Shown here: one piece after another, positions 9,048 to 18,542 of the stretch
How the letters are laid out: the number at the start of each line of letters is the position of its first letter
Position numbering within the stretch: the stretch's first letter is position 1
Origin: Eilatimonas milleporae
GTDB taxonomy: Bacteria; Pseudomonadota; Alphaproteobacteria; Sphingomonadales; Kordiimonadaceae
DNA: 64,000 nt
Reading direction: 5' to 3'
Assembly: GCF_003688555.1 (NCBI RefSeq)
Contig: NZ_REFR01000009.1
Span: 124,001-188,000 of the forward strand
Notes under the pieces: generated by a model
What the model saw: only the letters and a program-made list of their open reading frames with translations
Database searches by the model: none
What the model was told of the DNA's origin: nothing
Program-made: the position numbers and the translations under genes

Positions 9048-9920
9048 ATGGGCAGGACAGACTTGATGCGCGACGCCATGCCGACACCGCCGACCCTGCA
9101 AAATATCCTGTCTCACGGTCTTGAAAAGGCCCGGCAGGAAGCCGGTATCCTCTGTCTGCTGACGGTGTTTTTCGGCCTGGTGGCCACCATTCTCTTAGCA
9201 CCCGCCATTCAGGCACTGGAATCCATTGCCATATTGGCCGAACGCGCCAGCGAAACGCCCGACGCGCAACTTACCCGCATAGCCGAGATGCTGAAGGAAA
9301 AAAGCGGCCTGCTAATCGTCAGCCAGGCAATCGTTACACTGGCCATGGCCGTAATGCTGGTGCCATGGGCGCGGATCGCCGCCGGGCGCCCCCTGCCCCC
9401 GCTGGCAGGCGGAATGCCGGCGCTTGCCAAACGCAGCGTACGGGGTTTCTGGCACCTCATCCTGGCATGGTTGCTGAGCGTTTTGGCCTTTGTTATTGCT
9501 TTAACCATCGCCGAACTGACCGGCATGCTGTTCCGCCCTCTTGGCATGGCGCTGTTTTTTGCCGGGGCTTTATTCGCCCTGTGGTTCAGCATCGCCATCA
9601 ATGCCCTTGCCCATTTCTCGTTAACGGCGGAGGCCCGTGGCAGACAGGAAACCCTGACGAGCAGCCTGATCCGCGGCCGCCTATTCCTGCGTCCCATGAC
9701 GGCAAGCTTTGCCGTTCTGTTTATCGGCCTGCTGGTCGTCAATACGCTGGCCGGCACCGCGATCACCGTCCTGGTGCCCCCGTCCGTTGCCAATACGCTT
9801 TCCTATGTGGTCAGTTTCGGCCTGTGGTATCTGGCGACAGCCCTTTTCATCGCCGGAACGGGTCTGATTCCCGACCTGGGGATGATCCTCGGGACAGGCG
9901 AACAGGATCGCGGGCACTAG
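9048..9920 (+). CDS. Polytopic membrane protein of unknown function
   Basis: I do not recognise the family. The product (290 aa) has about six hydrophobic segments, for example LCLLTVFFGLVATILLA, LAWLLSVLAFVIALTI, ALFFAGALFALWFSIAI and ASFAVLFIGLLVVNTLAG. A short amphipathic linker after the first segment (residues ~50-80) holds several charged residues. It has no visible catalytic motif. The start ATG 9048 is chosen because AAAGG sits just upstream. It is divergent from the CoA-transferase gene. Confidence 0.6.
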   Translation: MGRTDLMRDAMPTPPTLQNILSHGLEKARQEAGILCLLTVFFGLVATILLAPAIQALESIAILAERASETPDAQLTRIAEMLKEKSGLLIVSQAIVTLAMAVMLVPWARIAAGRPLPPLAGGMPALAKRSVRGFWHLILAWLLSVLAFVIALTIAELTGMLFRPLGMALFFAGALFALWFSIAINALAHFSLTAEARGRQETLTSSLIRGRLFLRPMTASFAVLFIGLLVVNTLAGTAITVLVPPSVANTLSYVVSFGLWYLATALFIAGTGLIPDLGMILGTGEQDRGH

Positions 9921-10024
9921 AGAATTCTCGGTACGGGACTGAAGGCACAACGGGAACGCCTGACGCACGCAGCCTGCAATGCCAACGCTGGGTATAGCCT
10001 CAAAGCTCTTTCGGATCAGGCTCT

Positions 10025-10849
10025 TCAAGACGTGAAACGCGGTGTCCGCTTGTCGAGAAAAGCGGCGATGCCTTCGGTGGCATCGGGGCCGGTATGAGCC
10101 TCGAGAAACAGACGGATACTTTCGGCATCTTCGTCCAGTTGTCCATTGGCGACACTCCGGATGGTTGCCTTCACGGCTTTCAGGGAAAAGGGCGACAAAC
10201 CGGCAATCTTGTCCGCCAGATCCGCAACAGCACCGTCAAAATCGGCATCCTCATGAACGAAGTCCACAAGACCCATGCTTTTCGCCTCATCCGCCGGGAT
10301 CAGGGCGGCTGTCAGCAGCAGGCGGCTTGCGCCCGCCATACCTGCCAGTTCCACGACCCGGCGCGTATCGCTTAACGGATACACCAGACCGATTTTTGCC
10401 GGCGTGATCCCAAAACGGGCACGGCGGCTGGCCACGCGCAAATCAGCGTGTAACGCCAGCCCGCAACCACCGCCCACGCAGGCACCGGGTATCGCGGCGA
10501 TGACCGGCTTGGGTGAATACAGCAGGCGCTGCTGCGCTGCCCGGATGGCGCGCCGGTTTGCTTCACACCGGTCCGCATCGCCGGCAATGGCTTTCAGCTC
10601 GGCCAGATCGGCCCCGGCGCAAAATATGCCGTCAACGGCCGATCCCAGTATGATGACATGGACACCGGCCTCAGCTTCGAGGAGATCCAGCGCCACCGGG
10701 ACAGCTTCCCACATGGCCTGGCTGAGGGCATTGCGTTTGTCCGCCCGGTTGATGAGAAGGCGACCGACAGCACCATCCACCCGGATATACAGAGGGCTGG
10801 AAGGATCGCGGATATCTATGGGGCGGTCGGGCGCAGGGACGGCGGTCAT
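10025..10849 (-). CDS. Enoyl-CoA hydratase/isomerase family (crotonase fold), catalytic glutamates not conserved
   Basis: A 274-aa crotonase-fold protein. Family motifs include LLINRADKRNALSQAMWEA, IFCAGADLAELK (oxyanion-hole region) and PVIAAIPGACVGGGCGLALH. In true hydratases the second glycine-rich motif holds Glu at the position that is Gly here (GGGCGLAL), and the second catalytic Glu is replaced in FGITPAKIGLVYP. It is therefore unlikely to be a standard hydratase; isomerase, dehalogenase or hydrolase chemistry, or a specialised subgroup, is possible. GAGGAG five bases before ATG 10849 supports the start, 17 bases after the SRAP stop. Confidence 0.8.
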   Translation of the reverse strand: MTAVPAPDRPIDIRDPSSPLYIRVDGAVGRLLINRADKRNALSQAMWEAVPVALDLLEAEAGVHVIILGSAVDGIFCAGADLAELKAIAGDADRCEANRRAIRAAQQRLLYSPKPVIAAIPGACVGGGCGLALHADLRVASRRARFGITPAKIGLVYPLSDTRRVVELAGMAGASRLLLTAALIPADEAKSMGLVDFVHEDADFDGAVADLADKIAGLSPFSLKAVKATIRSVANGQLDEDAESIRLFLEAHTGPDATEGIAAFLDKRTPRFTS

Positions 10850-10866
10850 GACATCTCCTCAAAACA

Positions 10867-11643
10867 TCAAAGGGGCCCGAAAAGATCGGGCTGGCGAGGT
10901 TGCGGCGGCGGTGGATCGGCGGCAGGGGCGTCCAGACAGGCCGGGTCATCGTGGGAGATCGCATTGACCCTGCGGGAAACCGGACGCCATTCGAAAGCCT
11001 CCTCGCCTGCCCATGAGAAACTGTCCAGAAAGCCGCGCGGCAGAGGGTCATGGGGTTCCAGCCAGCGCACATAATCAGACGGCTCCAGCACCAGAGGTTT
11101 GCGCGGATGCAGTTCGGCCATGGCACCGGGAGCCGGCCCCGTCAGAATCGCCATGGTCTCAAGGGCGCTGGCACCGTCCGGCCCCTGCCAGACGGACCAG
11201 ATACCGGCAAAGGCCATGGGGCCGCGCCTCGGGGTGATTGCCCAGGGCTGCTTGCCGCCGTGGGACGCCCCCGCCTGACGCCCGCCGGTTTTTCCGCCGG
11301 CAGCCTGCCATTCATACCAACCATCAAACGGTACCAGACAACGGCGCCGGACGAGGCTGGCCCGGAAAGACGGTTTTTCGGCCACGGTTTCCACACGGGC
11401 ATTGATAAGCGGCCTATCCGTGCGGCGTCCGGTTCTGGACCATTCCGGCACCAGCCCCCATTCGACCGCAGCCAGTTCCCGCCCGCCTTTGCGGCCCAGC
11501 GTATCGTCAGCGCACTGGCGCACCACCAGAACCGGCTGTGTCGGGGCGATATTGTAACGGGGCGGGATCGGGTGTGGCGTGTCCACATCGAACAGCGCGC
11601 GAAGGGTGTCGATCAGCGATGTCAGAAAATACCGGCCGCACAT
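10867..11643 (-). CDS. SRAP domain protein (YedK/HMCES family, abasic-site protection)
   Basis: A 258-aa SOS-response-associated peptidase-like protein. YedK/HMCES proteins form a covalent thiazolidine link to abasic sites in single-stranded DNA through Cys2. Here Cys2 is present (MCGRYFLTS), with the partner residues in RYNIAPTQ, the NAR motif in INARVETVAEKPSF, and PFDGWYEWQ containing the catalytic Glu. The late histidine motif reads ELHPRKPLVLEP instead of the more common H-x-RMP. Residues ~130-150 are a Gly/Lys-rich insertion. Its promoter region is shared with the divergent Nudix gene. Confidence 0.9.
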   Translation of the reverse strand: MCGRYFLTSLIDTLRALFDVDTPHPIPPRYNIAPTQPVLVVRQCADDTLGRKGGRELAAVEWGLVPEWSRTGRRTDRPLINARVETVAEKPSFRASLVRRRCLVPFDGWYEWQAAGGKTGGRQAGASHGGKQPWAITPRRGPMAFAGIWSVWQGPDGASALETMAILTGPAPGAMAELHPRKPLVLEPSDYVRWLEPHDPLPRGFLDSFSWAGEEAFEWRPVSRRVNAISHDDPACLDAPAADPPPPQPRQPDLFGPL

Positions 11644-11707
11644 ATCGCCACCCCCACAGGCAAAACACTGGTGTTCAATGCGGCGTCACTATAGAAGCGG
11701 GAACACC

Positions 11708-12211
11708 ATGCGCCAAGACAGAGATGACAGAACCGCCGGAGAGCACCCGCAGAACACCATCCGCCCTGTACTGGGCGTGGGCGCCGTGGCGTTGCACGAT
11801 GGCAAAGTGTTGCTGATCCGGCGCGCAAAACCGCCGCGCAAAGGGGAATGGAGCCTGCCGGGCGGACGGGTCGAACCGGGCGAAACGTGCAGACAGGCTG
11901 TCATCCGCGAAGTGGCGGAGGAAACCGGTATGACGGTTCGTATCCTGCGGCTTATTGACGTGGTCGACCTGATCGACCATGACACGGACGGGCGCCTTAC
12001 CTATCATTACGCCCTGGCCGATTATGAAGCCGACGTCATCGGTGGCACGCTGACGGCTGCCTCCGACGCACTGGAGGCCGCTTTTTTCGACGCGGCTGCG
12101 GCCGTTCATATGCCGGCAGCCGCCGATACACGGCGCATCATCGCCAGCGTTCTGAAAGCACGCGGCCTGCTGACAGACGAAACGGAACAGACAGACGGAC
12201 CAACGGCATGA
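11708..12211 (+). CDS. Nudix hydrolase
   Basis: A 167-aa enzyme that should hydrolyse a nucleoside-diphosphate-linked substrate. The full Nudix box is present as GRVEPGETCRQAVIREV followed by AEETG, preceded by WSLPGG. The layout resembles ADP-ribose pyrophosphatase or MutT-like members, but the substrate is not predictable. ATG 11708 gives a domain-appropriate N-terminus; a longer frame from 11579 overlaps the divergent SRAP gene and is rejected. The last four bases overlap the next ATG. Confidence 0.85.
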   Translation: MRQDRDDRTAGEHPQNTIRPVLGVGAVALHDGKVLLIRRAKPPRKGEWSLPGGRVEPGETCRQAVIREVAEETGMTVRILRLIDVVDLIDHDTDGRLTYHYALADYEADVIGGTLTAASDALEAAFFDAAAAVHMPAAADTRRIIASVLKARGLLTDETEQTDGPTA

Positions 12212-12441
12212 GTGTTGAGCGGCCCAGACTTACCAATCTTCTCGGCATGGCCGGGCTGATAACCGGGCTCATGCTGTATGCGTTCCTGGCCGCAGCCATC
12301 GGTGACCGAATGGTGGACTGGCCGCTGGCCGTGCAGATGGTCTATTATGCCGCTGCCGGAGTCGTCTGGATATGGCCGGCCAAGAAAGTGCTCGACCTGC
12401 TGTCAAAAAAAGCAAACAGCCGCGACGGAAACAAGACGTGA
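12208..12441 (+). CDS. DUF2842 family small membrane protein
   Basis: A 77-aa protein with two membrane helices (LLGMAGLITGLMLYAFLAA and MVYYAAAGVVWIWPAKKVL). Length, the QMVYYAAAG..W.WP motif and the two-helix layout match DUF2842, a family of unknown function found in alphaproteobacteria. It is translationally coupled to the Nudix gene by an ATGA overlap. Confidence 0.7.
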   Translation: MSVERPRLTNLLGMAGLITGLMLYAFLAAAIGDRMVDWPLAVQMVYYAAAGVVWIWPAKKVLDLLSKKANSRDGNKT

Positions 12442-12456
12442 ATTCAGTCTGACGCC

Positions 12457-12924
12457 TTATTCAGCCGAGGCTTCCGAAGTAATGGCCTCAAGACCTTTGG
12501 TCATGGCGGTGATCTGTGGTGGAACCGGGTCCAGACCATGGCCGGCAACAAGCGCGCGCGGCTGCCGGTAAATCAGGCTGACGGCACCGTCATCGCCCTG
12601 TGTGACAAGGATTTTCAGCGGCAGATCAAGACCCGTTGTCTGGGCCTGCGCCATAACCGGCGCGCCCACTTTGGGGTGTCCGAAAACGACCAGCGTCGTC
12701 GGACGCAGATCAACGCCGACATCCTCCGCGCCCGACGCATGATCGATAACGGCGAACTGTTTCAGTCCGCGCTTGGCGATAGCAGCCGTCAGGCGTTCCA
12801 GCGTGGTGTCAAAATCATAAGAACTGGAAACGGTGACCAGAGTATCGTCGGCTGCCCGTACATACCCGGGCCCGCCTACAAAAAGCAGGATGCCCACAGT
12901 CAGAACACCAAGTAACACCCTCAT
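12457..12924 (-). CDS. Exported DUF302 domain protein
   Basis: A 155-aa protein with a signal peptide (VLLGVLTVGILLFVGG, then a Ala-Asp cleavage region) and one DUF302 domain. Visible family features are YDFDTTLERLTAAIAKRGLKQFAVIDH, VVFGHPKVGAPVM and LPLKILVTQGDDG. Function is unknown for the family. ATG 12924 fits AAGGGG eight bases upstream; GTG directly before it is the alternative. It follows the acyl-CoA ligase gene by 36 bases on the same strand. Confidence 0.8.
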   Translation of the reverse strand: MRVLLGVLTVGILLFVGGPGYVRAADDTLVTVSSSYDFDTTLERLTAAIAKRGLKQFAVIDHASGAEDVGVDLRPTTLVVFGHPKVGAPVMAQAQTTGLDLPLKILVTQGDDGAVSLIYRQPRALVAGHGLDPVPPQITAMTKGLEAITSEASAE

Positions 12925-12960
12925 CACCGCTTCCCCTTTTCCATCTTTGGCAGTCCTGCT

Positions 12961-14619
12961 TCAAACGGTCGGCAGGCTGTAATCCTTGAACCGGTCACGC
13001 AGATCCTTTTTGGAAATCTTGCCGGTTGCCGTGTGGGGAATATCGTCCACCACAATCATGTCGTCGGGCAACCACCATTTGGCCACATGGTCGCTCAAAT
13101 GGGCGTGAACATCGTCCAGACTGACGCTTTCGCCGTCCTCCAGCGTGACCACCAGCAGCGGGCGTTCGTCCCATTTGGGGTGAGCGATGCCGATAACGGC
13201 CGCTTCCGAGATCGCGGGATGGGATATCGCGGCATTTTCCAGATCGATAGAGCTGATCCATTCACCGCCGGACTTGATCACATCCTTGGAGCGATCCGTG
13301 ATCTGCATATAGCCATATTCGTCAATACAGGCGACATCGCCGGTGTCGAACCACCCATCCTGGTCAAGGATGTCACCGCCTTCATGACGGAAATAACTTT
13401 CCACCGTCCAGGGCCCGCGCACCATCAAATGGCCGGAGGATTTGCCATCGCGCGGCAGAATATTGCCGTTCGTGTCCTTGACGCACATCTCCACACCCAG
13501 AACGGCCCGGCCCTGCTTGCACTTGACGTCCAGCTTTTCCGCGTCCGACAATGTTTCAACAGCCGCATTGTAACTGCCAAGGGAACCGAGGGGGCTGAGC
13601 TCGGTCATGCCCCAGGCATGGTTGACGGAGACACCGTATTTCTCCTGGAACGCCTGGATCATTGTCCGAGGCGCCGCGGAACCACCGATGGTCACACGCT
13701 CCAGCCTGCCACAATCCTTTCCCGTGGTTTCCAGATATTTGAGCATGCCCATCCAGATGGTCGGCACGGCGGCCGTGACGGTGACGCCTTCCTCCATCAT
13801 CAGTTTGTGCAGGACATCCGGTTCATGGTGAGGACCGTTGAAAACGATCTTGGCGCCGGTGGCCGCCGCAGCATAGGGAATGCCCCAAGCATTGGCATGG
13901 AACATGGGCACGACGGGCAATATGACACTGAGCGCGCCGATACCCAGCGTATCGCCGCATATCGCCGCCATGGTGTGCAGATAATTGGACCGATGGGAAT
14001 AAAGCACGCCTTTGGGATGCCCTGTCGTACCGGAAGTGTAGCACAGGCCGCATGCGGTATTTTCATCGAACTCGGGCCAGTTCAACACACCGTCTTCCGC
14101 CGCCAGAAGCGTTTCGTAACAGTGGACGTTTTTCAGGCCGGTCTCCGGCATGTGATCCGCCCCCACCATGATGACGAAATGCTCCACCGTCGTCAGGTGC
14201 TCGGCCAGTTTTTCGATAAGCGGCACGAAGGTGACATCGAGGAACAGAATCTTATCTTCCGCGTGGTTCATGATATAGACGATCTGTTCGGCGAACAGGC
14301 GCGGATTGATGGTATGGGCAACCGCGCCAATACCGGAAATGCCGTACCAGCATTCCATATGGCGATGCGTGTTCCAGGCCAGTGTGCCGACCCGGTCCCC
14401 GAACTTTACGCCGAGGCGCGTGATGGCCTGGGACAGTTGACGGGACCGTTTGGCGACCTCACGGTAATTGGTCCTGATCTGACCGCCTTCCGGCAGCATC
14501 GAGACAAGCTCGCGGTCAGCGTGGTTCAGTTCCGCGTGTTCAAGCATTTTGGTGACCAAAAGTGGCCAGTCCTGCATTTGACCAAGCACTATACCCTCCC
14601 AAGGCTGGCTGATTTCCAC
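12961..14619 (-). CDS. Acyl-CoA ligase (medium/long-chain, AMP-binding family)
   Basis: A 552-aa ANL-superfamily ligase that should activate a fatty or related acid to its CoA thioester using ATP. The ATP-binding P-loop [17 protein letters not shown] is intact, followed by WGMTEL (motif A5), [13 protein letters not shown] (A7/A8), [16 protein letters not shown] and the C-terminal catalytic lysine region [12 protein letters not shown]. Length and the SGGEWISS hinge fit the fatty-acid ligase subgroup. With the CoA transferase, SDR and crotonase-fold genes nearby it fits acyl-CoA metabolism, though these are in separate operons. Confidence 0.92.
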   Translation of the reverse strand: MEISQPWEGIVLGQMQDWPLLVTKMLEHAELNHADRELVSMLPEGGQIRTNYREVAKRSRQLSQAITRLGVKFGDRVGTLAWNTHRHMECWYGISGIGAVAHTINPRLFAEQIVYIMNHAEDKILFLDVTFVPLIEKLAEHLTTVEHFVIMVGADHMPETGLKNVHCYETLLAAEDGVLNWPEFDENTACGLCYTSGTTGHPKGVLYSHRSNYLHTMAAICGDTLGIGALSVILPVVPMFHANAWGIPYAAAATGAKIVFNGPHHEPDVLHKLMMEEGVTVTAAVPTIWMGMLKYLETTGKDCGRLERVTIGGSAAPRTMIQAFQEKYGVSVNHAWGMTELSPLGSLGSYNAAVETLSDAEKLDVKCKQGRAVLGVEMCVKDTNGNILPRDGKSSGHLMVRGPWTVESYFRHEGGDILDQDGWFDTGDVACIDEYGYMQITDRSKDVIKSGGEWISSIDLENAAISHPAISEAAVIGIAHPKWDERPLLVVTLEDGESVSLDDVHAHLSDHVAKWWLPDDMIVVDDIPHTATGKISKKDLRDRFKDYSLPTV

Positions 14620-14880
14620 ATGCGACTATAGAGCGACCGGACCCGAGTTCAATCCCCTGCGACAAGGCTTTCCATCACTGCGGCCCCACAGCGGGCACAA
14701 GGGTGCCCATTCGGGTCACAAATCCGCCCTTTTTCCGGTTATTGTCATTACGATCAGAGGCATCGCGGATTTAAAGAGCACGACCCTGACCGATCGGCCC
14801 AATGCCTGTCTACAAAACGGACACGGCCGATTGATCCCGACAAAACGGCTCTTTATTGTGGCGATGCAATACCGGTATCC

Positions 14881-15561
14881 ATGTCAGACCGTTGGCCAGA
14901 TTATAAAAACGGACAGTTGCTTATGACCGCATATCTCCTTCGCCCGAACATATCGCGAAACGAACAACATGGGGCTGACGGGCTTCGCGTAGTCCTTTTC
15001 ATGGTCATGGCGATCATTTTTCTGGCGTTTGCCCTGCCCCTGTCCGCGCAGGACGATCCCCCTGAAAGTACGGACGAAAACACTTATGACGAGGATACAA
15101 TCGTCACCGAGGCGACCGACTATCTGGGCGAAGGCGCGGAAGGAATCGCCAAGGCGATCGAAGACATCTTCAAGAAGAACGGGCGGCCAAACGCCTATAT
15201 CACCGGGTCCGAGGCCGGCGGCGGGCTGGTTGTCGGCCTGCGCTATGGCGGCGGCGAACTGCATCACAAGATCGAAGGCACACGCCCCGTCCACTGGACC
15301 GGACCGTCTGTCGGCTTTGATGTGGGCGCCAACGCGGTCAAGACCTTTGCCCTTGTCTACAATATTTACGATACGGAAGAAATGTTCGGACGTATCGGTG
15401 CGGTTGAGGGTTCGGCCTATTATGTCGGGGGCCTTGGCATCAGTGCTTACGGGGGCGGCACCAAAACGGTTGTCATGATCCGGCTGGGTGTCGGACTGAG
15501 ACTGCAGGCATCCCTCGGTTACATCAATTTCACCAAGAAACGGAAGATCATCCCCTTTTAG
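14881..15561 (+). CDS. eipA: EipA-like envelope protein (DUF1134)
   Basis: A 226-aa exported protein of the DUF1134 family, whose studied members (EipA in Brucella and Caulobacter) are periplasmic and support cell-envelope integrity. A hydrophobic export signal lies at residues ~36-57 (VVLFMVMAIIFLAFALPLSA). The conserved domain follows: ITGSEAGGGLVVGLRYGGG, HWTGPSVGFDVGANAVKTF and a glycine-rich C-terminal beta region. The signal is unusually far from the first ATG, so the true start may be ATG 14923 or ATG 15001. The gene converges on the JAMM gene with a four-base overlap of stop codons. Confidence 0.8.
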   Translation: MSDRWPDYKNGQLLMTAYLLRPNISRNEQHGADGLRVVLFMVMAIIFLAFALPLSAQDDPPESTDENTYDEDTIVTEATDYLGEGAEGIAKAIEDIFKKNGRPNAYITGSEAGGGLVVGLRYGGGELHHKIEGTRPVHWTGPSVGFDVGANAVKTFALVYNIYDTEEMFGRIGAVEGSAYYVGGLGISAYGGGTKTVVMIRLGVGLRLQASLGYINFTKKRKIIPF

Positions 15562-16013
15562 GCGGAGACCTTCAGGACTAGGCGCCGCAAGTCCCGCGGC
15601 GCTTCTTCCATCGCCCAGAAAGCACCGGTTTCCAAATCCGTACCCGTGTCACCGGCAGGGATGGCCGTGATCAGCCAGACCCAGCCGCCCATGACGGAAC
15701 GGCTTCTGTCATCCGGGGATGGCCGGGCCGGGCCGGTAGGGTGGGAATGCCAAACCCCGACAAGCGCCGGACCGCCCGTGCGCGCCGCTTTTTGCAGCCG
15801 GACATGCAAGGATGGGTCAATCTCGAAACTGCGGGCCGGATCGCCGTTTGTCACATTGGGGCTGAGAGCCACATCAGTGATTCGCACGCCGGCGGTTTCC
15901 CGCATGCCCAGCAACAATGCGCATGCTTCATGGGGCAAGGCTGCGCGCGCCGCCCCATTCAGGGCCGTCATGTCGGCACCGGCAATCCATACGCCGTCCG
16001 GTATTCCGGTCAT
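15558..16013 (-). CDS. JAMM/MPN+ metallopeptidase (M67 family)
   Basis: A 151-aa single-domain JAMM protein. The zinc site is complete: upstream Glu in LPHEACALLLG and the motif HSHPTGPARPSPDD. Bacterial stand-alone members are predicted isopeptidases or deamidases, with substrates mostly unknown. No ubiquitin-like or ThiS-like gene is adjacent. Its ATG overlaps the stop of the upstream membrane gene by four bases. Confidence 0.85.
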   Translation of the reverse strand: MTGIPDGVWIAGADMTALNGAARAALPHEACALLLGMRETAGVRITDVALSPNVTNGDPARSFEIDPSLHVRLQKAARTGGPALVGVWHSHPTGPARPSPDDRSRSVMGGWVWLITAIPAGDTGTDLETGAFWAMEEAPRDLRRLVLKVSA

Positions 16014-16417
16014 CGCGGCAGACTGTAGCGCCGGATTTCCCGGCCCGTTTCCGCGTTCACCAGAACCAGATGGTCGCCCGATGCATTCCGGAAATGCAGC
16101 AGCAACCCCTCATCGCTCCACGTCGCGGCGATCAGTTCAGCCCCGTCCGGACGCACATGCATGACGGCGGTATCATCGGCCGGTGCCGGCGATACCGCCT
16201 GTTCCTGCCCTCCCCCGGACAGGCGGAAGGCAATCGTGGCGACCACAATGCCGAACAGCAGCAGAAATACGAGCCCCAGACCGATAACCAATGCCACCAT
16301 GCCACGGTGGGCACGGGCAGGCTGTTCACCGTCTTGTGCCGGCGGATTTTCCGCAGTATCGGCAGAGGCTGCATCGAGTGCGGCGTTGGGGGTGACAGGA
16401 TCGGGCATTGCCGCCAT
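16010..16417 (-). CDS. Single-pass membrane protein, DUF6476-like layout
   Basis: A 135-aa protein with a cytoplasmic Ala/Pro/Asp-rich N-terminus, one membrane helix (MVALVIGLGLVFLLLFGIVV) and a small C-terminal beta domain ending in HLVLVNAETGREIRRYSL. That layout resembles DUF6476 proteins found beside rluD in alphaproteobacteria, but I cannot confirm membership. ATG 16417 is chosen because it faces rluD with only 11 bases between the two starts; the longer frame to 16519 would overlap rluD. Confidence 0.6.
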   Translation of the reverse strand: MAAMPDPVTPNAALDAASADTAENPPAQDGEQPARAHRGMVALVIGLGLVFLLLFGIVVATIAFRLSGGGQEQAVSPAPADDTAVMHVRPDGAELIAATWSDEGLLLHFRNASGDHLVLVNAETGREIRRYSLPR

Positions 16418-16428
16418 AAGGTGTCTCC

Positions 16429-17418
16429 ATGGAAGAGGCCATCGAAATTCATGTCGCCGCGGAACAGAGCGGCGCCCGTCTGGACAAACTGCTGGCCGAC
16501 AGCCTTCCGGACATCTCAAGGTCCCGCCTGAAAGCCCTGATCAAGGAAGGTCACGTGACCCTGGCCGGCGAGGCGCAGAGCTTAGTCACACCCTCGCGCA
16601 CGGTCAAACCGGGCGAGTGTTATCTGGTGTCCATCCCGCCTGCGGCATCCGCCGAACCACTCCCGGAAAACATCCCCCTGACAGTCCTGTATGAAGACAG
16701 CCATCTTCTGGTGGTCGACAAGCCGGCGGGCATGGTGGTGCACCCCGCACCGGGGGCGGAACGGGGCACACTGGTCAATGCCCTGCTCCATCACTGCGGC
16801 GACAGTCTGAGCGGCATCGGCGGCGTGCGGCGACCCGGTATCGTACACAGGATAGACAAGGATACATCGGGACTGCTGGTGGTCGCCAAGAATGACATAG
16901 CCCATCACGGGTTGGCCGCGCTTTTTGCCGCGCATGATATAGACAGGCTGTATACTGCGGTCGTCCACGGTCATCCGGCTCCCGCCGCAGGAAAGATCGA
17001 AGGCGCCATAGGCCGCCACCCCCATGACCGCAAGAAAATGGCGATTGTGACCCGTGGCGGCAAGGAGGCCGTTACACACTATCGGACACTGTCCCATTTC
17101 ACCAACAGAGGGGTCCCCGTCGGAGCCGAGGTCGAATGCCGGCTGGAAACCGGGCGGACCCATCAGGTCCGCGTGCATATGACATCCATCGGTCATCCGC
17201 TGATCGGCGATGGGGTCTATGGTGCGCGGCGGGCCGTCAGCCATCGCCTGCCGGCGGACCTGCGCGGCGCCATCCTCGGGTTTGGACGACAGGCCCTGCA
17301 TGCCCGGCGCCTTGGTTTTCACCACCCGGTGACCGGGGTCTTGCTCGGTTTCGACAGTCCCCTGCCCGTGGACATGGCACGGCTGTTGACCGCCCTGCAG
17401 ACAGCGTCGGAACAGTGA
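16429..17418 (+). CDS. rluD: Ribosomal large subunit pseudouridine synthase D
   Basis: A 329-aa RluA-family enzyme expected to modify uridines of 23S rRNA helix 69. It has an N-terminal S4 RNA-binding domain (RLDKLLADSLPDISRSRLKA), then the catalytic domain with VDKPAGMVVHPAPG, the catalytic aspartate in VHRIDKDTSGLLVVAKN, and the RLETGRTHQVRVHM motif. Length is normal. It is divergent from the membrane gene at 16010 and lies upstream of rpoH. Confidence 0.93.
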   Translation: MEEAIEIHVAAEQSGARLDKLLADSLPDISRSRLKALIKEGHVTLAGEAQSLVTPSRTVKPGECYLVSIPPAASAEPLPENIPLTVLYEDSHLLVVDKPAGMVVHPAPGAERGTLVNALLHHCGDSLSGIGGVRRPGIVHRIDKDTSGLLVVAKNDIAHHGLAALFAAHDIDRLYTAVVHGHPAPAAGKIEGAIGRHPHDRKKMAIVTRGGKEAVTHYRTLSHFTNRGVPVGAEVECRLETGRTHQVRVHMTSIGHPLIGDGVYGARRAVSHRLPADLRGAILGFGRQALHARRLGFHHPVTGVLLGFDSPLPVDMARLLTALQTASEQ

Positions 17419-17493
17419 TTTCCCCCATGTCTCGAGGTGCCGGATAAGCCAGACTTCACGAAGACATCACAAAAGCCTTCCCGGCACGGGGGT

Positions 17494-17521
17494 TTGCGCC
17501 AAGGCTCTCACACCCTATATT
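17494..17521 (+). promoter_or_regulatory. Candidate rpoH promoter
   Basis: TTGCGC (17494-17499) and TATATT (17516-17521) are separated by 16 bases and sit about 100 bases before the rpoH ATG. The -10 region can also be read as CCCTATAT, which resembles a heat-shock sigma -10, so autoregulation is possible. A long leader of about 90 bases would result. Confidence 0.4.
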
Positions 17522-17619
17522 GGAAGAACAGTGCGGGCCGTCAATTGTCCATAAACAAGGCGTCCAAAGACCCGTACGGCGATAAAAGACAGCCAGGAAC
17601 CCTTAAGGAACGCTCATTC

Positions 17620-18516
17620 ATGACCTATCAAAGCAATCTGCCCACCCTGTCTCCGGACGGCAGCCTCAGTCAGTATCTTCAGGAAATCCGCAAGTTTCCG
17701 ATGCTGGAGGCGAACGAGGAATACATGCTGGCCAAGGCCTGGACCGAGCATGACGACCGCGAGGCAGCCCACAAGCTGGTGACAAGCCATCTGCGTCTGG
17801 TGGCGAAAATCGCCATGGGCTATCGCGGATACGGCCTGCCTGTGGCCGATCTGATCGCCGAGGGAAATGTGGGCATGATGCAGGCCGTCAAGCGCTTTGA
17901 TCCGGAACGCGGCTTCCGCCTGGCCACATATGCCATGTGGTGGATTCGCGCGGCCATTCAGGAATATATCTTGCGCTCCTGGTCGCTGGTGAAAATCGGC
18001 ACCACGGCGGCACAGAAAAAGCTGTTTTTCAACCTTCGGCGTCTGAAAGGCAAAATCCAGGCGGTCGAAGAAGGCGACATGCGTCCAGAGCAGGTTACCC
18101 GGATTGCCGAGGAACTGGACGTTTCCGAAACTGATGTGGTGTCGATGAACCGACGCCTGACCGCGCATGATCATTCCCTGAACGCACCGCTGAAAGCCGA
18201 CGCCGATGGTGAGTGGCAGGACTGGCTTGTGGACGATGCACCGGATCAGGAAACCGTCACGGCGGAAAAGGAAGAGCTAGGCCTGCGCCGCGAAATGCTG
18301 GGCACCGCGATGAAGGACCTGAATGAAAGGGAACGCCACATTCTGACCGAGCGACGCCTGAAAGACCCGCCCGTCACACTGGAAGAACTATCCAAGGAAT
18401 ATGGCGTCAGCCGCGAACGCATCCGCCAGATCGAAGTGCGTGCTTTTGAAAAGCTGCAAAAGGCAATGCGCCAGGCAGCGCAGAACATGATGCAGGACAA
18501 TCTTGCCGGCACCTGA
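17620..18516 (+). CDS. rpoH: RNA polymerase heat-shock sigma factor
   Basis: A 298-aa sigma-70 family protein of the RpoH group, which directs polymerase to chaperone and protease genes. Region 2 includes SLSQYLQEIRKFPML, NVGMMQAVKRFDPERGFRLATYAMWW cut short here as LATYAMWWIRAAIQEYI, and the RpoH box-type segment TTAAQKKLFFNLRRLK; region 4.2 carries LSKEYGVSRERIRQIEVRAF. ATG 17620 with AAGGAA ten bases upstream gives the normal N-terminus; the frame open from 17437 adds 61 non-homologous residues and is rejected. A predicted heat-shock type site lies before ftsH at 44.3 kb. Confidence 0.95.
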   Translation: MTYQSNLPTLSPDGSLSQYLQEIRKFPMLEANEEYMLAKAWTEHDDREAAHKLVTSHLRLVAKIAMGYRGYGLPVADLIAEGNVGMMQAVKRFDPERGFRLATYAMWWIRAAIQEYILRSWSLVKIGTTAAQKKLFFNLRRLKGKIQAVEEGDMRPEQVTRIAEELDVSETDVVSMNRRLTAHDHSLNAPLKADADGEWQDWLVDDAPDQETVTAEKEELGLRREMLGTAMKDLNERERHILTERRLKDPPVTLEELSKEYGVSRERIRQIEVRAFEKLQKAMRQAAQNMMQDNLAGT

Positions 18517-18542
18517 GCGGCCTTGAGTCCGCCCGGCTTCGA

